A stretch of 29,499 nucleotides of DNA from Liberiplasma sp046541015 (GTDB lineage: Bacteria > Bacillota_I > Bacilli_A > Izemoplasmatales > Izemoplasmataceae), in contig JBKHEA010000018.1 in NCBI GenBank assembly GCA_046541015.1, forward strand, positions 1 through 29,499. The letters run 5' to 3'. The translations under genes and the position numbers were made by a program. The notes beneath the pieces were generated by a model that saw only the letters and a program-made list of their open reading frames with translations, made no database searches and was not told the DNA's origin. Below are positions 14,119-22,947 of this stretch, piece by piece. The first letter of the stretch is position 1. Each line of letters starts with the position of its first letter.

Positions 14119-15954
14119 ATGGCAAAAATTATAGGAATTGATTTAGGAACTACAAACTCTTGTGTCGCTGTTATGGAAGGTGGCGAAGCAAAAGTTATCG
14201 CAAACCCAGAAGGTGGGCGTACAACACCAAGTGTTGTTGCATTCAAAGATGGTGAAATTCAAGTAGGTGAAGTCGCAAAGCGCCAAATGGTGACAAACCC
14301 AGAAACCGTATCATCCATTAAAAGAAAAATGGGGACTACCGAAAAAGTAAAAGCTAACGGTAAAACGTACACCCCTCAAGAAATCTCTGCGATGATCTTA
14401 CAAAACTTAAAAGCAACCGCAGAAAGCTATTTAGGTGAAACTGTAACCGAAGCGGTTATTACCGTTCCAGCTTATTTTAATGACGCAGAACGTCAAGCAA
14501 CAAAAGATGCAGGTAAAATTGCAGGATTAGAAGTCAAACGTATTATCAATGAACCAACCGCTGCAGCGCTTGCATATGGTATTGATAAAACCGATAAAAA
14601 CCAAACCATTTTAGTCTATGACTTAGGTGGAGGTACCTTTGATGTTAGTATTTTAGAACTCGCAGAAGGAACCTTTGAAGTTATTTCAACTGCCGGTGAT
14701 AACCGTTTAGGTGGCGATGACTTTGATGAACGCATTATTGATTATCTAGTTAGTGAATTCAAAAAAGAAAATGGTGTCGACCTTAAAAATGACCGCATGG
14801 CATTACAACGTGTTAAAGATGCTGCTGAAAAAGCGAAAAAAGACCTTTCAGGGGTTTCAAAAACTACAATCTCATTACCTTATATCACTGTAGGGTCTAG
14901 TGGACCACTTCACTTAGACTTAACCTTAACTCGTGCTAAATTTAACGAATTAACTAGTGATTTAGTTGAAAAAACCATGGGACCAGTTCGTCGCGCATTA
15001 AAAGATGCATCGATGACTAAAAATGATATTCACCAAGTCTTACTTGTTGGTGGGTCTACACGTATTCCAGCTGTTCAAGATGCTATTAAAAATGAATTAG
15101 GAAAAGAACCAAATAAAGGTGTAAATCCTGATGAAGTTGTCGCAATGGGTGCAGCCATCCAAGCGGGTGTCTTAGCGGGTGATGTTAAAGATGTCTTATT
15201 ACTAGATGTTACACCACTTTCACTAGGTATTGAAACCTTAGGTGGCGTATTCACAAAACTCATTGAACGTAACACTACCATTCCTACCTCTAAATCTCAA
15301 GTATTCTCAACTGCCGCAGATAACCAACCTGCCGTAGATATTCATGTCTTACAAGGTGAACGTCCAATGGCTAACCAAAATAAAACCTTAGGTCGTTTCC
15401 AATTAACAGATATTCCACCAGCACCAAGAGGTGTCCCTCAAATTGAAGTTGCCTTTGATATTGATGCTAACGGAATCGTTAATGTAAGTGCTAAAGACTT
15501 AGGTACTGGTAAATCACAAAAAATTACCATTAAAAATAACGAAGGCTTAACTGAAGAAGATATCGAGCGTATGGTTAAAGAAGCTGAAGATAACGCAGAA
15601 AAAGATAAAGCGTTAAAAGAAGAAGCAGAACTTAAAAACGAAGCGGATCAAATGATCTTTGCGACAAATAAAGCGCTTAAAGACTTAAAAGATGTATCAG
15701 ACGATGAGAAAAAAGAAGCTGAAGATCAAATTGCTAAACTTCAAAAAGCGCTTGATGATAATGATTTAGATGCCGTTAAGAAAGAAAAAGAAGCGCTTGA
15801 ACAAATCGCTCAAAAATTAAGTGCTAAAGTTTATGAAGAAGCACAAAAAGCTCAAGCTAGCCAAGATTCAAATGTAAATGGCAAAGGCTCAAGTGATCAA
15901 GAAGATAATAATGATGATGATGTCATCGACGCAGAATACGAAGAAGTAAACTAA
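14119..15954 (+). CDS. dnaK: Chaperone DnaK (Hsp70)
   Basis: 611 residues, full length. The ATPase domain starts with GIDLGTTNS (6-14) and includes VYDLGGGTFDVSIL and LLVGGSTRIPAVQ. The conserved linker DVLLLDVTPLSLGIET leads into the substrate-binding beta domain. The helical lid ends in the Asp/Glu-rich tail DDDVIDAEYEEV, which is typical of bacterial DnaK. Like other Gram-positive DnaK proteins it lacks the extra loop present in the ATPase domain of the E. coli protein. It works with the DnaJ and GrpE encoded beside it. A hairpin follows the gene. Confidence 0.99.
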   Translation: MAKIIGIDLGTTNSCVAVMEGGEAKVIANPEGGRTTPSVVAFKDGEIQVGEVAKRQMVTNPETVSSIKRKMGTTEKVKANGKTYTPQEISAMILQNLKATAESYLGETVTEAVITVPAYFNDAERQATKDAGKIAGLEVKRIINEPTAAALAYGIDKTDKNQTILVYDLGGGTFDVSILELAEGTFEVISTAGDNRLGGDDFDERIIDYLVSEFKKENGVDLKNDRMALQRVKDAAEKAKKDLSGVSKTTISLPYITVGSSGPLHLDLTLTRAKFNELTSDLVEKTMGPVRRALKDASMTKNDIHQVLLVGGSTRIPAVQDAIKNELGKEPNKGVNPDEVVAMGAAIQAGVLAGDVKDVLLLDVTPLSLGIETLGGVFTKLIERNTTIPTSKSQVFSTAADNQPAVDIHVLQGERPMANQNKTLGRFQLTDIPPAPRGVPQIEVAFDIDANGIVNVSAKDLGTGKSQKITIKNNEGLTEEDIERMVKEAEDNAEKDKALKEEAELKNEADQMIFATNKALKDLKDVSDDEKKEAEDQIAKLQKALDDNDLDAVKKEKEALEQIAQKLSAKVYEEAQKAQASQDSNVNGKGSSDQEDNNDDDVIDAEYEEVN

Positions 15955-15967
15955 TTAAAAAAAGTGT

Positions 15968-15998
15968 TTGAAGCAGCTTGCTGCTTCAAGTCCTTTTT
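15968..15998 (+). terminator. Hairpin between dnaK and dnaJ (attenuator or partial terminator)
   Basis: TTGAAGCAG (15968-15976) pairs with CTGCTTCAA (15981-15989) around CTTG, a stable tetraloop. A T-run lies at 15994-15998 after a 4-nt gap. It should lower dnaJ relative to dnaK or stabilise the dnaK message. No promoter is evident before dnaJ, so readthrough is expected. Confidence 0.65.
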
Positions 15999-16012
15999 AA
16001 AAGAGGTGAATT

Positions 16013-17128
16013 ATGAGCAAAAGAGATTACTATGAAGTCCTAGGTATTGAAAAAAATGCGTCGGCTCAAGACATCAAAAATGCATACCGCAAACTAGCAC
16101 GTAAATACCATCCCGATGTAAATAAAGAAGCGGATGCTGAAAGTAAATTCAAAGAAGTCCAAGAAGCTTATGAAGTCTTAAGTGATCAAGGCAAGCGTGC
16201 CCAATATGATCGTTTTGGTCATCAAGCTAGCCAAGCTGGTTTTGGTGGCGGAGAGGGCTTTGGCGGTGGCTTTGACTTTGATATTAATGATATCTTTTCA
16301 TCGTTCTTTGGCGGCGGTGGACGCAATCAACGCGCTAATGCTAATGCACCAAGAAAAGGTCAAGATATCCATAAACGCATGAAAGTAACCTTTGATGAAG
16401 CCGTCCATGGTGGTAAGAAAAATATTCGCACGATGGTTTATGAAGAATGTTCAAGTTGTCATGGAAGTGGTGCTTATTCTAAAAATGATATTCACACATG
16501 TTCTAAATGTGGTGGCTCAGGTTCAGTCATTATGGAACAACAAACCTTATTTGGCCGTACAAGAACCCAAACAACCTGTCCACAGTGTAACGGTACAGGA
16601 AAAACCGTGACTAAAAAGTGTGATACTTGTGGTGGTGAAGGCGTTGTTGGCAAAGAAAAAACTGTCAGTGTTAATATCCCAGAAGGGGTAGACAACAACA
16701 ACCAACTTCGCATGCCTGGTTTTGGTCATAAAGGGATTAATGGCGGACCAGCTGGTGACTTATACATTGTCTTTGAAGTCGAAGATGATGGCTTATATGA
16801 ACGTCATGGCGATGACTTAGTCATTGAAATTCCTATTACTTTCGCGCAAGCTGCTTTAGGCGATGAAATTATTGTTCCAACACCTTATGGAGATGTTAAA
16901 TTAAAAATCCCTGCGGGCACACAATCGCATAAAACGTTCCGCTTAAAAGGTAAAGGGATGCCAAACTTAAGAAGTAAACGTAAAGGTGATGAACATGTCA
17001 TTATTAAAGTCATCACCCCAACCAAACTAAACAAAAAACAAACCCAGCTTTTTGAACAACTCTCTAAAACAGACCTCACTAATGATGAAAGCATTTGGGA
17101 TAAAATTAAGTCACGTTTAAGTAAATGA
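16013..17128 (+). CDS. dnaJ: Co-chaperone DnaJ (Hsp40, class A)
   Basis: 371 residues. A J domain with HPD at 33-35 is followed by a Gly/Phe-rich linker (about 75-110) and four zinc-binding CxxCxGxG repeats (CSSCHGSG, CSKCGGSG, CPQCNGTG, CDTCGGEG). Two C-terminal substrate-binding domains complete a full class A DnaJ. It stimulates DnaK ATPase activity and delivers clients. It is the last gene of the operon and ends with TGA followed by an intrinsic terminator. The RBS is AGAGGTGA. Confidence 0.99.
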   Translation: MSKRDYYEVLGIEKNASAQDIKNAYRKLARKYHPDVNKEADAESKFKEVQEAYEVLSDQGKRAQYDRFGHQASQAGFGGGEGFGGGFDFDINDIFSSFFGGGGRNQRANANAPRKGQDIHKRMKVTFDEAVHGGKKNIRTMVYEECSSCHGSGAYSKNDIHTCSKCGGSGSVIMEQQTLFGRTRTQTTCPQCNGTGKTVTKKCDTCGGEGVVGKEKTVSVNIPEGVDNNNQLRMPGFGHKGINGGPAGDLYIVFEVEDDGLYERHGDDLVIEIPITFAQAALGDEIIVPTPYGDVKLKIPAGTQSHKTFRLKGKGMPNLRSKRKGDEHVIIKVITPTKLNKKQTQLFEQLSKTDLTNDESIWDKIKSRLSK

Positions 17129-17130
17129 AT

Positions 17131-17158
17131 AAAAGGGATTGCTTAGGCAATCCTTTTT
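17131..17158 (+). terminator. Terminator of the heat-shock operon
   Basis: GGATTGC (17136-17142) pairs with GCAATCC (17147-17153) around TTAG, extended by A-T/G-U pairs and followed by TTTTT to 17158. It starts 2 nt after the dnaJ stop. Confidence 0.92.
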
Positions 17159-17168
17159 CCGTGTTTTA

Positions 17169-17197
17169 TTGACAATTTAACCCTTTTCATATACACT
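17169..17197 (+). promoter_or_regulatory. Promoter of the lipoprotein gene
   Basis: A perfect -35 TTGACA (17169-17174). The -10 is either TATACA (17190-17195, spacer 15) or TACACT (17192-17197, spacer 17), so it is weaker or less certain. It lies between the dnaJ terminator and the lipoprotein start. Confidence 0.55.
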
Positions 17198-17224
17198 TAA
17201 ATCTAGAAGAAAGTGAGTGAAACT

Positions 17225-17812
17225 ATGAAAAAACTAATCCTTTTAGCCCTTCTTTTTACCCTTTCACTGAGCCTTAGTGCTTGTGGTGATAAAGACCTTA
17301 GAGATACCATTAAAAAATTAAATGATTCTGATAACTATTCCTTAGTCACAGAAACCCAACTGAACCAACAAAAATTTAACGCTGTTGCGCTTAGAGAAGG
17401 GGATCGTTTAGGCTATTCAAGTGATTTTGAAGAATTTATCATGGAACGTGATCAAGATCGTTTCTTTATTTATACACCCATTACTCAATCATCATGGAAC
17501 AAACGAGAAATTGATGAAGATGATTTTTTCTTAAATACTAATTTTATTGTCCCAACAGACCACCTCAAAGCGCGTTGGTTTACGTATGAAGATGGGGCTT
17601 ATTTCTTAGATGAATCCCATTATGATGATTATTTAGACCACGAGTTTTTCCACGATTTTGATATAGATGAACTCTATGAAATGGCCATTGAAATAGGTGA
17701 TGATGGCATTTATTACTTCATCCAGTTTAAACAAGGTAATGATGTGATCAATATTAGTGCTATTTTTTATGATTACGATCAAACAGCCGTTTCTATGCCT
17801 AACGTTACATAA
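17225..17812 (+). CDS. Lipoprotein of unknown function
   Basis: 195 residues from ATG 17225; an in-frame GTG at 17213 adds four residues but lies in the ribosome binding site region. The type II signal peptide MKKLILLALLFTLSLSLSAC has a lipobox LSAC with C20 as the lipidated residue, so it should be anchored on the outer face of the membrane. The mature part is acidic and rich in Asp, Glu, Phe and Tyr. Its short beta-like segments (for example NYSLVTETQLNQQKF and DRLGYSSDFEEFI) remind me of LolA-like lipoprotein folds, but I do not recognise a family. It is monocistronic, with its own promoter and terminator, and sits where prmA stands in Bacillus. No function can be assigned. Confidence 0.85.
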   Translation: MKKLILLALLFTLSLSLSACGDKDLRDTIKKLNDSDNYSLVTETQLNQQKFNAVALREGDRLGYSSDFEEFIMERDQDRFFIYTPITQSSWNKREIDEDDFFLNTNFIVPTDHLKARWFTYEDGAYFLDESHYDDYLDHEFFHDFDIDELYEMAIEIGDDGIYYFIQFKQGNDVINISAIFYDYDQTAVSMPNVT

Positions 17813-17835
17813 GATACTTTAACCGGTATCTTTTT
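17811..17835 (+). terminator. Terminator after the lipoprotein gene
   Basis: AAGATAC (17811-17817) pairs with GTATCTT (17826-17832), an 8-nt loop between them, then a T-run to 17835. The stem begins within the stop codon TAA. Confidence 0.75.
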
Positions 17836-17860
17836 CTTCTTAAAAGAAAGGATGAGTTAG

Positions 17861-18592
17861 ATGCAACGCTATTTTATTGAAAATGAAATCAATCAAGAGT
17901 TATTTGACATCACTGATTCCAATCAATGTCATCATATTGTACATGTCATGCGCATGAAAAAAGGCGATAAGATTATCGTATGCGATCAAGGTTCGCACTG
18001 TTATCAAGTAGAAATTATTGATTTAAATAAAACAAAGGTTACGTGTAAAAAACTGCTTGCACTACCGCTTGTGAAAAAACCCTATCATGTAACCTTAGCG
18101 CAATCTTTAATTCGTAAAGATCATTTTGAACTCGTCTTTCAAAAAGCTACCGAACTTGGTGCCGATACGATTATTCCTATTGAAACGAAGCGTACGATTA
18201 TTAAAACTAACGATAAAACCATTGAACAAAAAATTAAACGTTGGGAAAGTATTATTACTGAAGCTAGCGAACAATCTCACCGAAGCAACAAACCTAAAAT
18301 CAAAACCTTACTCCCGTTAACATCCATCGACTTTAAACCGTTTGATCATATATTTGTTGCTTATGAACAAGAAAAAACCTTAAGTTTTAAAACCGCATTA
18401 AAAAGTGTTAAACCTAGTGCCCACCTATTAGTGATTATTGGCCCTGAAGGGGGATTTACTGAAGATGAGATTGCCTTTTTAAATGCCCAAGGCGTAACGA
18501 GTGTCTCCTTAGGTCCACGTATTTTACGTAGTGAGACCGCGGCGATTTATGCTTTAAGTGCCATAAGTTTAATGCTAGAAATGAGTGATTAG
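17861..18592 (+). CDS. rsmE: 16S rRNA (uracil1498-N3)-methyltransferase RsmE
   Basis: 243 residues. The N-terminal PUA-like domain (about 1-70, with HHIVHVMRMKKGD) is followed by a SPOUT/trefoil-knot methyltransferase domain. The SAM-site signatures are IGPEGGFTEDE (193-203) and LGPRILRSETAA (218-229). It methylates U1498 of 16S rRNA in the assembled 30S subunit. The RBS is AAAGGATGAG. Its stop codon abuts the mtaB start with no gap (TAGATG), so the two are surely cotranscribed; the rsmE-mtaB pair is conserved in Bacillus. Confidence 0.96.
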   Translation: MQRYFIENEINQELFDITDSNQCHHIVHVMRMKKGDKIIVCDQGSHCYQVEIIDLNKTKVTCKKLLALPLVKKPYHVTLAQSLIRKDHFELVFQKATELGADTIIPIETKRTIIKTNDKTIEQKIKRWESIITEASEQSHRSNKPKIKTLLPLTSIDFKPFDHIFVAYEQEKTLSFKTALKSVKPSAHLLVIIGPEGGFTEDEIAFLNAQGVTSVSLGPRILRSETAAIYALSAISLMLEMSD

Positions 18593-19900
18593 ATGAAAGT
18601 AGCCTTTTATACCTTAGGCTGTAAAGTAAATACCTATGAAACAGAAGCCTTACAAAAGATTTTTGAAGACGATGGCTTTAGTATTGTTGATTATAAAGAC
18701 TATAGTGATGTATATGTCATCAACACCTGCACTGTAACCAATCAAAGCGATGTAAAAAGTCGTAAAAGCATAAGACAAGCCGTGAAGAGAAATCCTGATG
18801 CAGTTGTTGCTGTTATGGGGTGTTATAGCCAAATAGACCCTGAAACGGTTGCTAATCTTGAAGGCGTTGATATCATCATGGGTACATCTAAACGTGAAAA
18901 ACTTCTTGAGTATGTTAAACAATTTTTACGTGAGCGTAAACAAATCAATAGCGTTAAAGATATTGCACGCTATAAAACCTTTGATGAACTAAATGTCACA
19001 AGCTTTAAAGAAAACACACGAGCCTTTATAAAAATCCAAGATGGCTGCAATCAGTACTGTAGTTATTGTATTATCCCTTTTGCAAGAGGTCCAATTAGAA
19101 GTCGTGATAAAGATGATATCATTAGTGAAGCAAAAACCTTGATTGAAAAAGGCTATAAAGAGATTGTTTTAACAGGAATTCATACTGGTGGCTATGGGCA
19201 TGATTTAAAAACGGTAACGTTTTATGATTTATTAAATGAACTAAGTCATCTTGAGGGGTTAAAACGTTTAAGAATATCTTCAATTGAAATCAATCAGTTA
19301 ACGGAAGAGATTTTAGACTTAATTACGCACAATCAAGTCTTCGCAAGACATTTACATATCCCGATTCAAAGTGGGTCTGATAGTATACTTGCTAAGATGC
19401 GTAGACGTTATACTTTAGCTGAATATTTTTCAAAAATTGAAGCGATTAGAAAAAGGATGCCCGATATCGCAATTACAACCGATATCATCGTTGGCTATCC
19501 TGAAGAGACCGATCAAGATTTTCAAACCATCAAAACAACATTAAAAGCTTTAAAGTTTTCTGAACTCCATGTTTTTCCTTATTCAAAACGCAGCGGAACG
19601 AAAGCCGCTAGGGTAAAAGATCAAGTTCATGGAACGATTAAATCCATGCGTGTTAATGAACTAATCAAGTTAAATGAACACTTAGCCCTCTCTTACATAG
19701 AAACGGTTAAAGATAAACCATTAGAAGTTTTATTTGAACGCTGTCATGATGGGGTTTGTTATGGGCATACCTCAAATTACTTAAGCGTGCAAGTAAAAAC
19801 GAGTGAAAATTTGATAAACACCATGCATCATGTTATAATTAAACGTGTAGGATATCCAGAATCAATCGCACAATTACTGCCAAATGGTGCGATAAACTAA
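18593..19900 (+). CDS. mtaB: tRNA t6A37 methylthiotransferase MtaB
   Basis: 435 residues. A radical SAM enzyme that converts t6A37 to ms2t6A37 in tRNAs reading ANN codons. The N-terminal methylthiotransferase domain carries the second cluster's cysteines C10 (LGCKVN), C46 (NTCTVTN) and C77 (MGCYSQ). The radical SAM cluster is C152, C156 and C159 in GCNQYCSYC. A C-terminal TRAM-like region is present. The start MKVAFYTLGCKVNTYE is diagnostic of the MtaB (YqeV) branch as opposed to MiaB or RimO. It abuts rsmE. Confidence 0.96.
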   Translation: MKVAFYTLGCKVNTYETEALQKIFEDDGFSIVDYKDYSDVYVINTCTVTNQSDVKSRKSIRQAVKRNPDAVVAVMGCYSQIDPETVANLEGVDIIMGTSKREKLLEYVKQFLRERKQINSVKDIARYKTFDELNVTSFKENTRAFIKIQDGCNQYCSYCIIPFARGPIRSRDKDDIISEAKTLIEKGYKEIVLTGIHTGGYGHDLKTVTFYDLLNELSHLEGLKRLRISSIEINQLTEEILDLITHNQVFARHLHIPIQSGSDSILAKMRRRYTLAEYFSKIEAIRKRMPDIAITTDIIVGYPEETDQDFQTIKTTLKALKFSELHVFPYSKRSGTKAARVKDQVHGTIKSMRVNELIKLNEHLALSYIETVKDKPLEVLFERCHDGVCYGHTSNYLSVQVKTSENLINTMHHVIIKRVGYPESIAQLLPNGAIN

Positions 19901-19937
19901 AAAAACTGCACTTTAATAAAACATTTAATGAAATAAC

Positions 19938-19966
19938 TTTACAACCGCCATATTATTTGGTATTAT
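19938..19966 (+). promoter_or_regulatory. Promoter of rpsU
   Basis: TTTACA (19938-19943), a 17-nt spacer and an extended -10 TGGTATTAT (TATTAT at 19961-19966). An overlapping TATAAT lies at 19964-19969 with a 20-nt spacer. The strong GGAAGGAGGG site follows. Confidence 0.65.
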
Positions 19967-20004
19967 AATAACGGTAAATTTCAGAGTGGAAGGAGGGAAA
20001 CCTC

Positions 20005-20175
20005 ATGGCAAAAACAGTAGTTAGAGATAACGAAACGTTAGAAGACGCGTTAAGAAGATTTAAACGCGATGTTTCACGTTCAGGTACCCTTGCAGAAGCT
20101 CGTAAAAGAGAATATTATGTCAAGCCAAGTGTTTCTAAAAAAATTAAACAAAGACAGAATAAAACAAAAAAATAA
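20005..20175 (+). CDS. rpsU: 30S ribosomal protein S21
   Basis: 56 residues, highly basic. The S21 pattern is clear: a start MAKTVVRDNETLEDALRRFK, then KRDVSRSGTLAEARKREYY, then a Lys-rich tail. It has its own promoter, an unusually strong AGGAGGG site and its own terminator, as expected for a ribosomal protein expressed apart from its neighbours. It stands in front of a long operon that includes dnaG and sigA, a stretched version of the rpsU-dnaG-rpoD association. Confidence 0.96.
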   Translation: MAKTVVRDNETLEDALRRFKRDVSRSGTLAEARKREYYVKPSVSKKIKQRQNKTKK

Positions 20176-20183
20176 CAACTATT

Positions 20184-20217
20184 CAAGCGGTGAAAAAACT
20201 TCACCGTTTGTTTTTTT
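20184..20217 (+). terminator. Terminator after rpsU
   Basis: CAAGCGGTGAA (20184-20194) pairs with TTCACCGTTTG (20200-20210), 11 pairs including one G-U, then a run of seven T. Confidence 0.92.
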
Positions 20218-20241
20218 CATGCAAGATTTTTACACTAAGTA

Positions 20242-20250
20242 TGATATAAT
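20242..20250 (+). promoter_or_regulatory. Extended -10 promoter for the phoH operon
   Basis: TGATATAAT is a perfect -10 with the TGn extension, 30 nt upstream of the phoH start. No good -35 at 16-18 nt is visible. This is the only clear promoter found for the long run of genes from phoH towards sigA. Confidence 0.6.
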
Positions 20251-20280
20251 ATACATAGTTTAAAAAGGGAGATTGATTGC

Positions 20281-21246
20281 TTGAAATTTCATCAACTGAA
20301 AACATCTTTTAAAACCATTCATACCTTTAGTGAGGTGATCGGCGTTAACGATCGCCATTTAAGCGTTTTACATAATTTTTATAACGTAACAATCTTTACT
20401 AAAGGAGAGGCCATTTACGTCGATACAACCAATCCGCAAATCATTCAAAAACTTGAAGCGGTATTTGAAACGTTAATTACCTTATCAGATAAGCAAATAA
20501 CCATCACAGAACGTGATGTTATCTATGTTGCTAAACTCTTAGAAGAATCAACAAAAGATACCATCTTAGACCATTACTTAAACCGCTCATTAATCACAAA
20601 AACGCTAACAGGCAAACCCATTTTTCCTAAAACCATCAACCAACAAAAATATATCGAAGCCATTGAACAAAACGATTTAGTATTTGGTGTTGGTCCAGCT
20701 GGTACAGGAAAAACCTATGTAGCGGTTGTGCATGCCATTAGCAAACTTAAAAATGGGGCGATAAAAAAACTCATTTTGACAAGACCTGCAGTAGAAGCTG
20801 GTGAAAAATTAGGCTTTTTACCAGGCGACTTAAAAGAAAAAATTGATCCTTATTTAAGACCTTTGTATGATGCGCTATATGAAGTTTTAGGCAATAAACA
20901 AACCGATGAACTAATTGAAAAAGGTGTTATTGAAATTGCCCCGCTTGCTTACATGCGCGGACGTACTTTAGAAAATGCTTACGTTATCTTAGATGAAGCG
21001 CAAAATACAACTAAAGGTCAAATGAAGCTTTTTTTAACCCGTTTAGGATTTAATTCAAAAATGGTTGTAACAGGTGATATTACTCAAATTGATTTACCTA
21101 ATGACACTTTAAGTGGATTAATTCATGCCACCCAACTATTAAAAGAAGTCCCAGGTATAAAAGTCATAAGATTTGAACGTGTAGATGTTGTTAGACATCC
21201 ACTCGTACAAAAAATATTGGAGCGATACGATGATCAATATCATTAA
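20281..21246 (+). CDS. phoH: PhoH-like P-loop ATPase (PhoH/PhoL type)
   Basis: 321 residues from a TTG start, supported by GGGAGA 8 nt upstream; no ATG is available nearby. An N-terminal KH-like region (about 1-110) precedes the PhoH ATPase domain. That domain has Walker A GPAGTGKT (138-145), Walker B VILDEAQNTT (D238, E239) and the RPAVEAGEKLGFLPGD signature. PhoH proteins are probable RNA helicases or ATPases found beside ybeY, which matures rRNA. Here ybeY starts within the last 17 nt of phoH. Confidence 0.94.
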   Translation: MKFHQLKTSFKTIHTFSEVIGVNDRHLSVLHNFYNVTIFTKGEAIYVDTTNPQIIQKLEAVFETLITLSDKQITITERDVIYVAKLLEESTKDTILDHYLNRSLITKTLTGKPIFPKTINQQKYIEAIEQNDLVFGVGPAGTGKTYVAVVHAISKLKNGAIKKLILTRPAVEAGEKLGFLPGDLKEKIDPYLRPLYDALYEVLGNKQTDELIEKGVIEIAPLAYMRGRTLENAYVILDEAQNTTKGQMKLFLTRLGFNSKMVVTGDITQIDLPNDTLSGLIHATQLLKEVPGIKVIRFERVDVVRHPLVQKILERYDDQYH

Positions 21247-21646
21247 TGAAGCCAATACAGAAAACTATGAGAAAGTCATTAGAAAAGCGTTAAAAAAAGC
21301 GTATAAATTAACGAAAACCAAAAGTAAAAAAATCATTAACATTATTATTGTTACGAATGAAAAAATACAATCACTAAATAAAACCTTTAGAGATAAAGAC
21401 AAACCTACTGATGTTTTAACCTTTCCTAGTGAATATGCTGATGAACTAGGGGATGTTTTTATCGCGATTAATATCGCATTATCTCAAGCACACGAGTATC
21501 ATCATTCACTTGAAAGAGAACTAGGATTTTTAGCAGTGCATGGCTTTTTACATGCGATAGGTTATGACCATGAAACTGAAGAAGAAGCAAATACCATGTT
21601 TGCCTTACAAGAAAAGATTTTAGATCAAGTTAAACTAACAAGATAG
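21230..21646 (+). CDS. ybeY: Endoribonuclease YbeY (rRNA maturation factor)
   Basis: 138 residues from ATG 21230, with GGAG 7 nt upstream. The frame is open further upstream inside phoH, but that extension is not part of the family. The metal-binding motif HGFLHAIGYDH supplies H104, H108 and H114. The preceding segment DKPTDVLTFP (58-67) is the family's conserved strand-loop. It acts in 16S rRNA 3' end maturation and ribosome quality control. It overlaps phoH by 17 nt. The dgkA gene that follows in Bacillus is absent here, so cdd comes next after 9 nt. Confidence 0.95.
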   Translation: MINIINEANTENYEKVIRKALKKAYKLTKTKSKKIINIIIVTNEKIQSLNKTFRDKDKPTDVLTFPSEYADELGDVFIAINIALSQAHEYHHSLERELGFLAVHGFLHAIGYDHETEEEANTMFALQEKILDQVKLTR

Positions 21647-21655
21647 GAGAATACT

Positions 21656-22048
21656 ATGAAAGAATTATTTAAAGCCGCTCAAGATAGTTTACCTCATGCG
21701 TATGTAAAATATTCTCATTTTAAAGTTGGCGCAGCCTTAAAATTAAAAGATGGAAGTATTATTACCGGTGTGAATATAGAAAATGCTTCCTATGGACTAA
21801 CCAATTGTGCTGAGCGTACTGCGCTTTTTACAGCTTATGCTAAAGGCTATAAAAAAGAAGACATTGAAGCAATATTAATTACAACTGAACAAGATCATAT
21901 TGTAAGTCCCTGTGGTGCTTGTAGACAAGTCATGCGTGAACTCATGCCACTAGATGCGCCTGTTTATTTAAGCGATAAATTTGGAAACACTAAAACCTTA
22001 ACCAATCAAGAACTCTTACCCCTTGGGTTTACTGAGGATGATATGTAA
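21656..22048 (+). CDS. cdd: Cytidine deaminase
   Basis: 130 residues, the homotetrameric short form. The zinc and catalytic residues are C51 and E53 in NCAERTALF, and C86 and C89 in SPCGACRQVMREL. The N-terminal SHFKVGAAL and NIENASYGLT segments bind the nucleoside. It deaminates cytidine and deoxycytidine for pyrimidine salvage. The RBS is TAGGAG. The stop overlaps the era start by one base (TAATG). Confidence 0.97.
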   Translation: MKELFKAAQDSLPHAYVKYSHFKVGAALKLKDGSIITGVNIENASYGLTNCAERTALFTAYAKGYKKEDIEAILITTEQDHIVSPCGACRQVMRELMPLDAPVYLSDKFGNTKTLTNQELLPLGFTEDDM

Positions 22049-22947
22049 TGCATAAATCCGGATTTGTAACCATTGTTGGCAAACCCAACGTAGGCAAAAG
22101 TACGTTTTTAAATCATATGCTTAAACAAAAAATTGCGATAACTTCAAGCAAACCACAAACAACACGTCATGCCATTCGTGGTATTTATAATGATATAGAT
22201 AGCCAAATTATCTTTATTGATACTCCAGGGATTCATCATCCTAAACATGCCCTTGGCCAAGTCATGCGCGAACAAGCCTTAAATACCTTAAACGCCGTTG
22301 ATTTAATCATTTTGATGGTTAGCGCAGTAGAAAAAACCGATGACTTAGATTTAGAAATTATTAACCAACTTACCCACACAAAAACACCCGTATTACTCGT
22401 CGTTAATAAGATTGATTTAGCTAAAGATATGAAACGACTTAAAGAAAAAATTGAGCATTATAAAACCCTATTTCCTTTCAAAGCGGTGCTTGCGATTAGT
22501 GCCCTTGAAGGACAATATACAGATAAACTCATTGTTGATATCAAAAGCTTTTTAGAAGAAGGTCCAAAATACTATCCAGAAGATCAAGTTACCGATCATC
22601 CTGAAAAGTTTTTAATTAGTGAACTTATAAGAGAAAAAGTGTTAATGTATACCCAAGAAGAAGTTCCCCATAGTGTCATGGTTTTAATTGAATACATGGA
22701 AGCCGATGAAACCCTGGATCATGTCTTAAATATTCACGCTTCAATCATCGTTGAACGCGATAGTCAAAAAGGCATTATTATCGGTAAAGGTGGCCATATG
22801 ATTAAACGAATAGGTACCGCTGCTAGAAAAGATATCCTTGCCCTTTTAGGGGTAAAAATCTTTTTAGATTTACACTGTAAAGTGGTTAAAGATTGGCGCA
22901 ATAAAGCTTTATACTTAAAAAACTTTGGATTTAAGGATGAGCTCTAA
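22048..22947 (+). CDS. era: GTPase Era
   Basis: 299 residues. G domain: G1 GKPNVGKS (11-18), G3 DTPG (58-61), G4 NKID (120-123). The C-terminal KH domain carries GIIIGKGGHMIKRIG (242-256). Era binds the 3' end of 16S rRNA and helps 30S assembly; here it lies near ybeY and rpsU, other 30S-related genes. It is joined to cdd and recO by one-base TAATG overlaps at both ends, so translation is probably coupled. Confidence 0.98.
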   Translation: MHKSGFVTIVGKPNVGKSTFLNHMLKQKIAITSSKPQTTRHAIRGIYNDIDSQIIFIDTPGIHHPKHALGQVMREQALNTLNAVDLIILMVSAVEKTDDLDLEIINQLTHTKTPVLLVVNKIDLAKDMKRLKEKIEHYKTLFPFKAVLAISALEGQYTDKLIVDIKSFLEEGPKYYPEDQVTDHPEKFLISELIREKVLMYTQEEVPHSVMVLIEYMEADETLDHVLNIHASIIVERDSQKGIIIGKGGHMIKRIGTAARKDILALLGVKIFLDLHCKVVKDWRNKALYLKNFGFKDEL

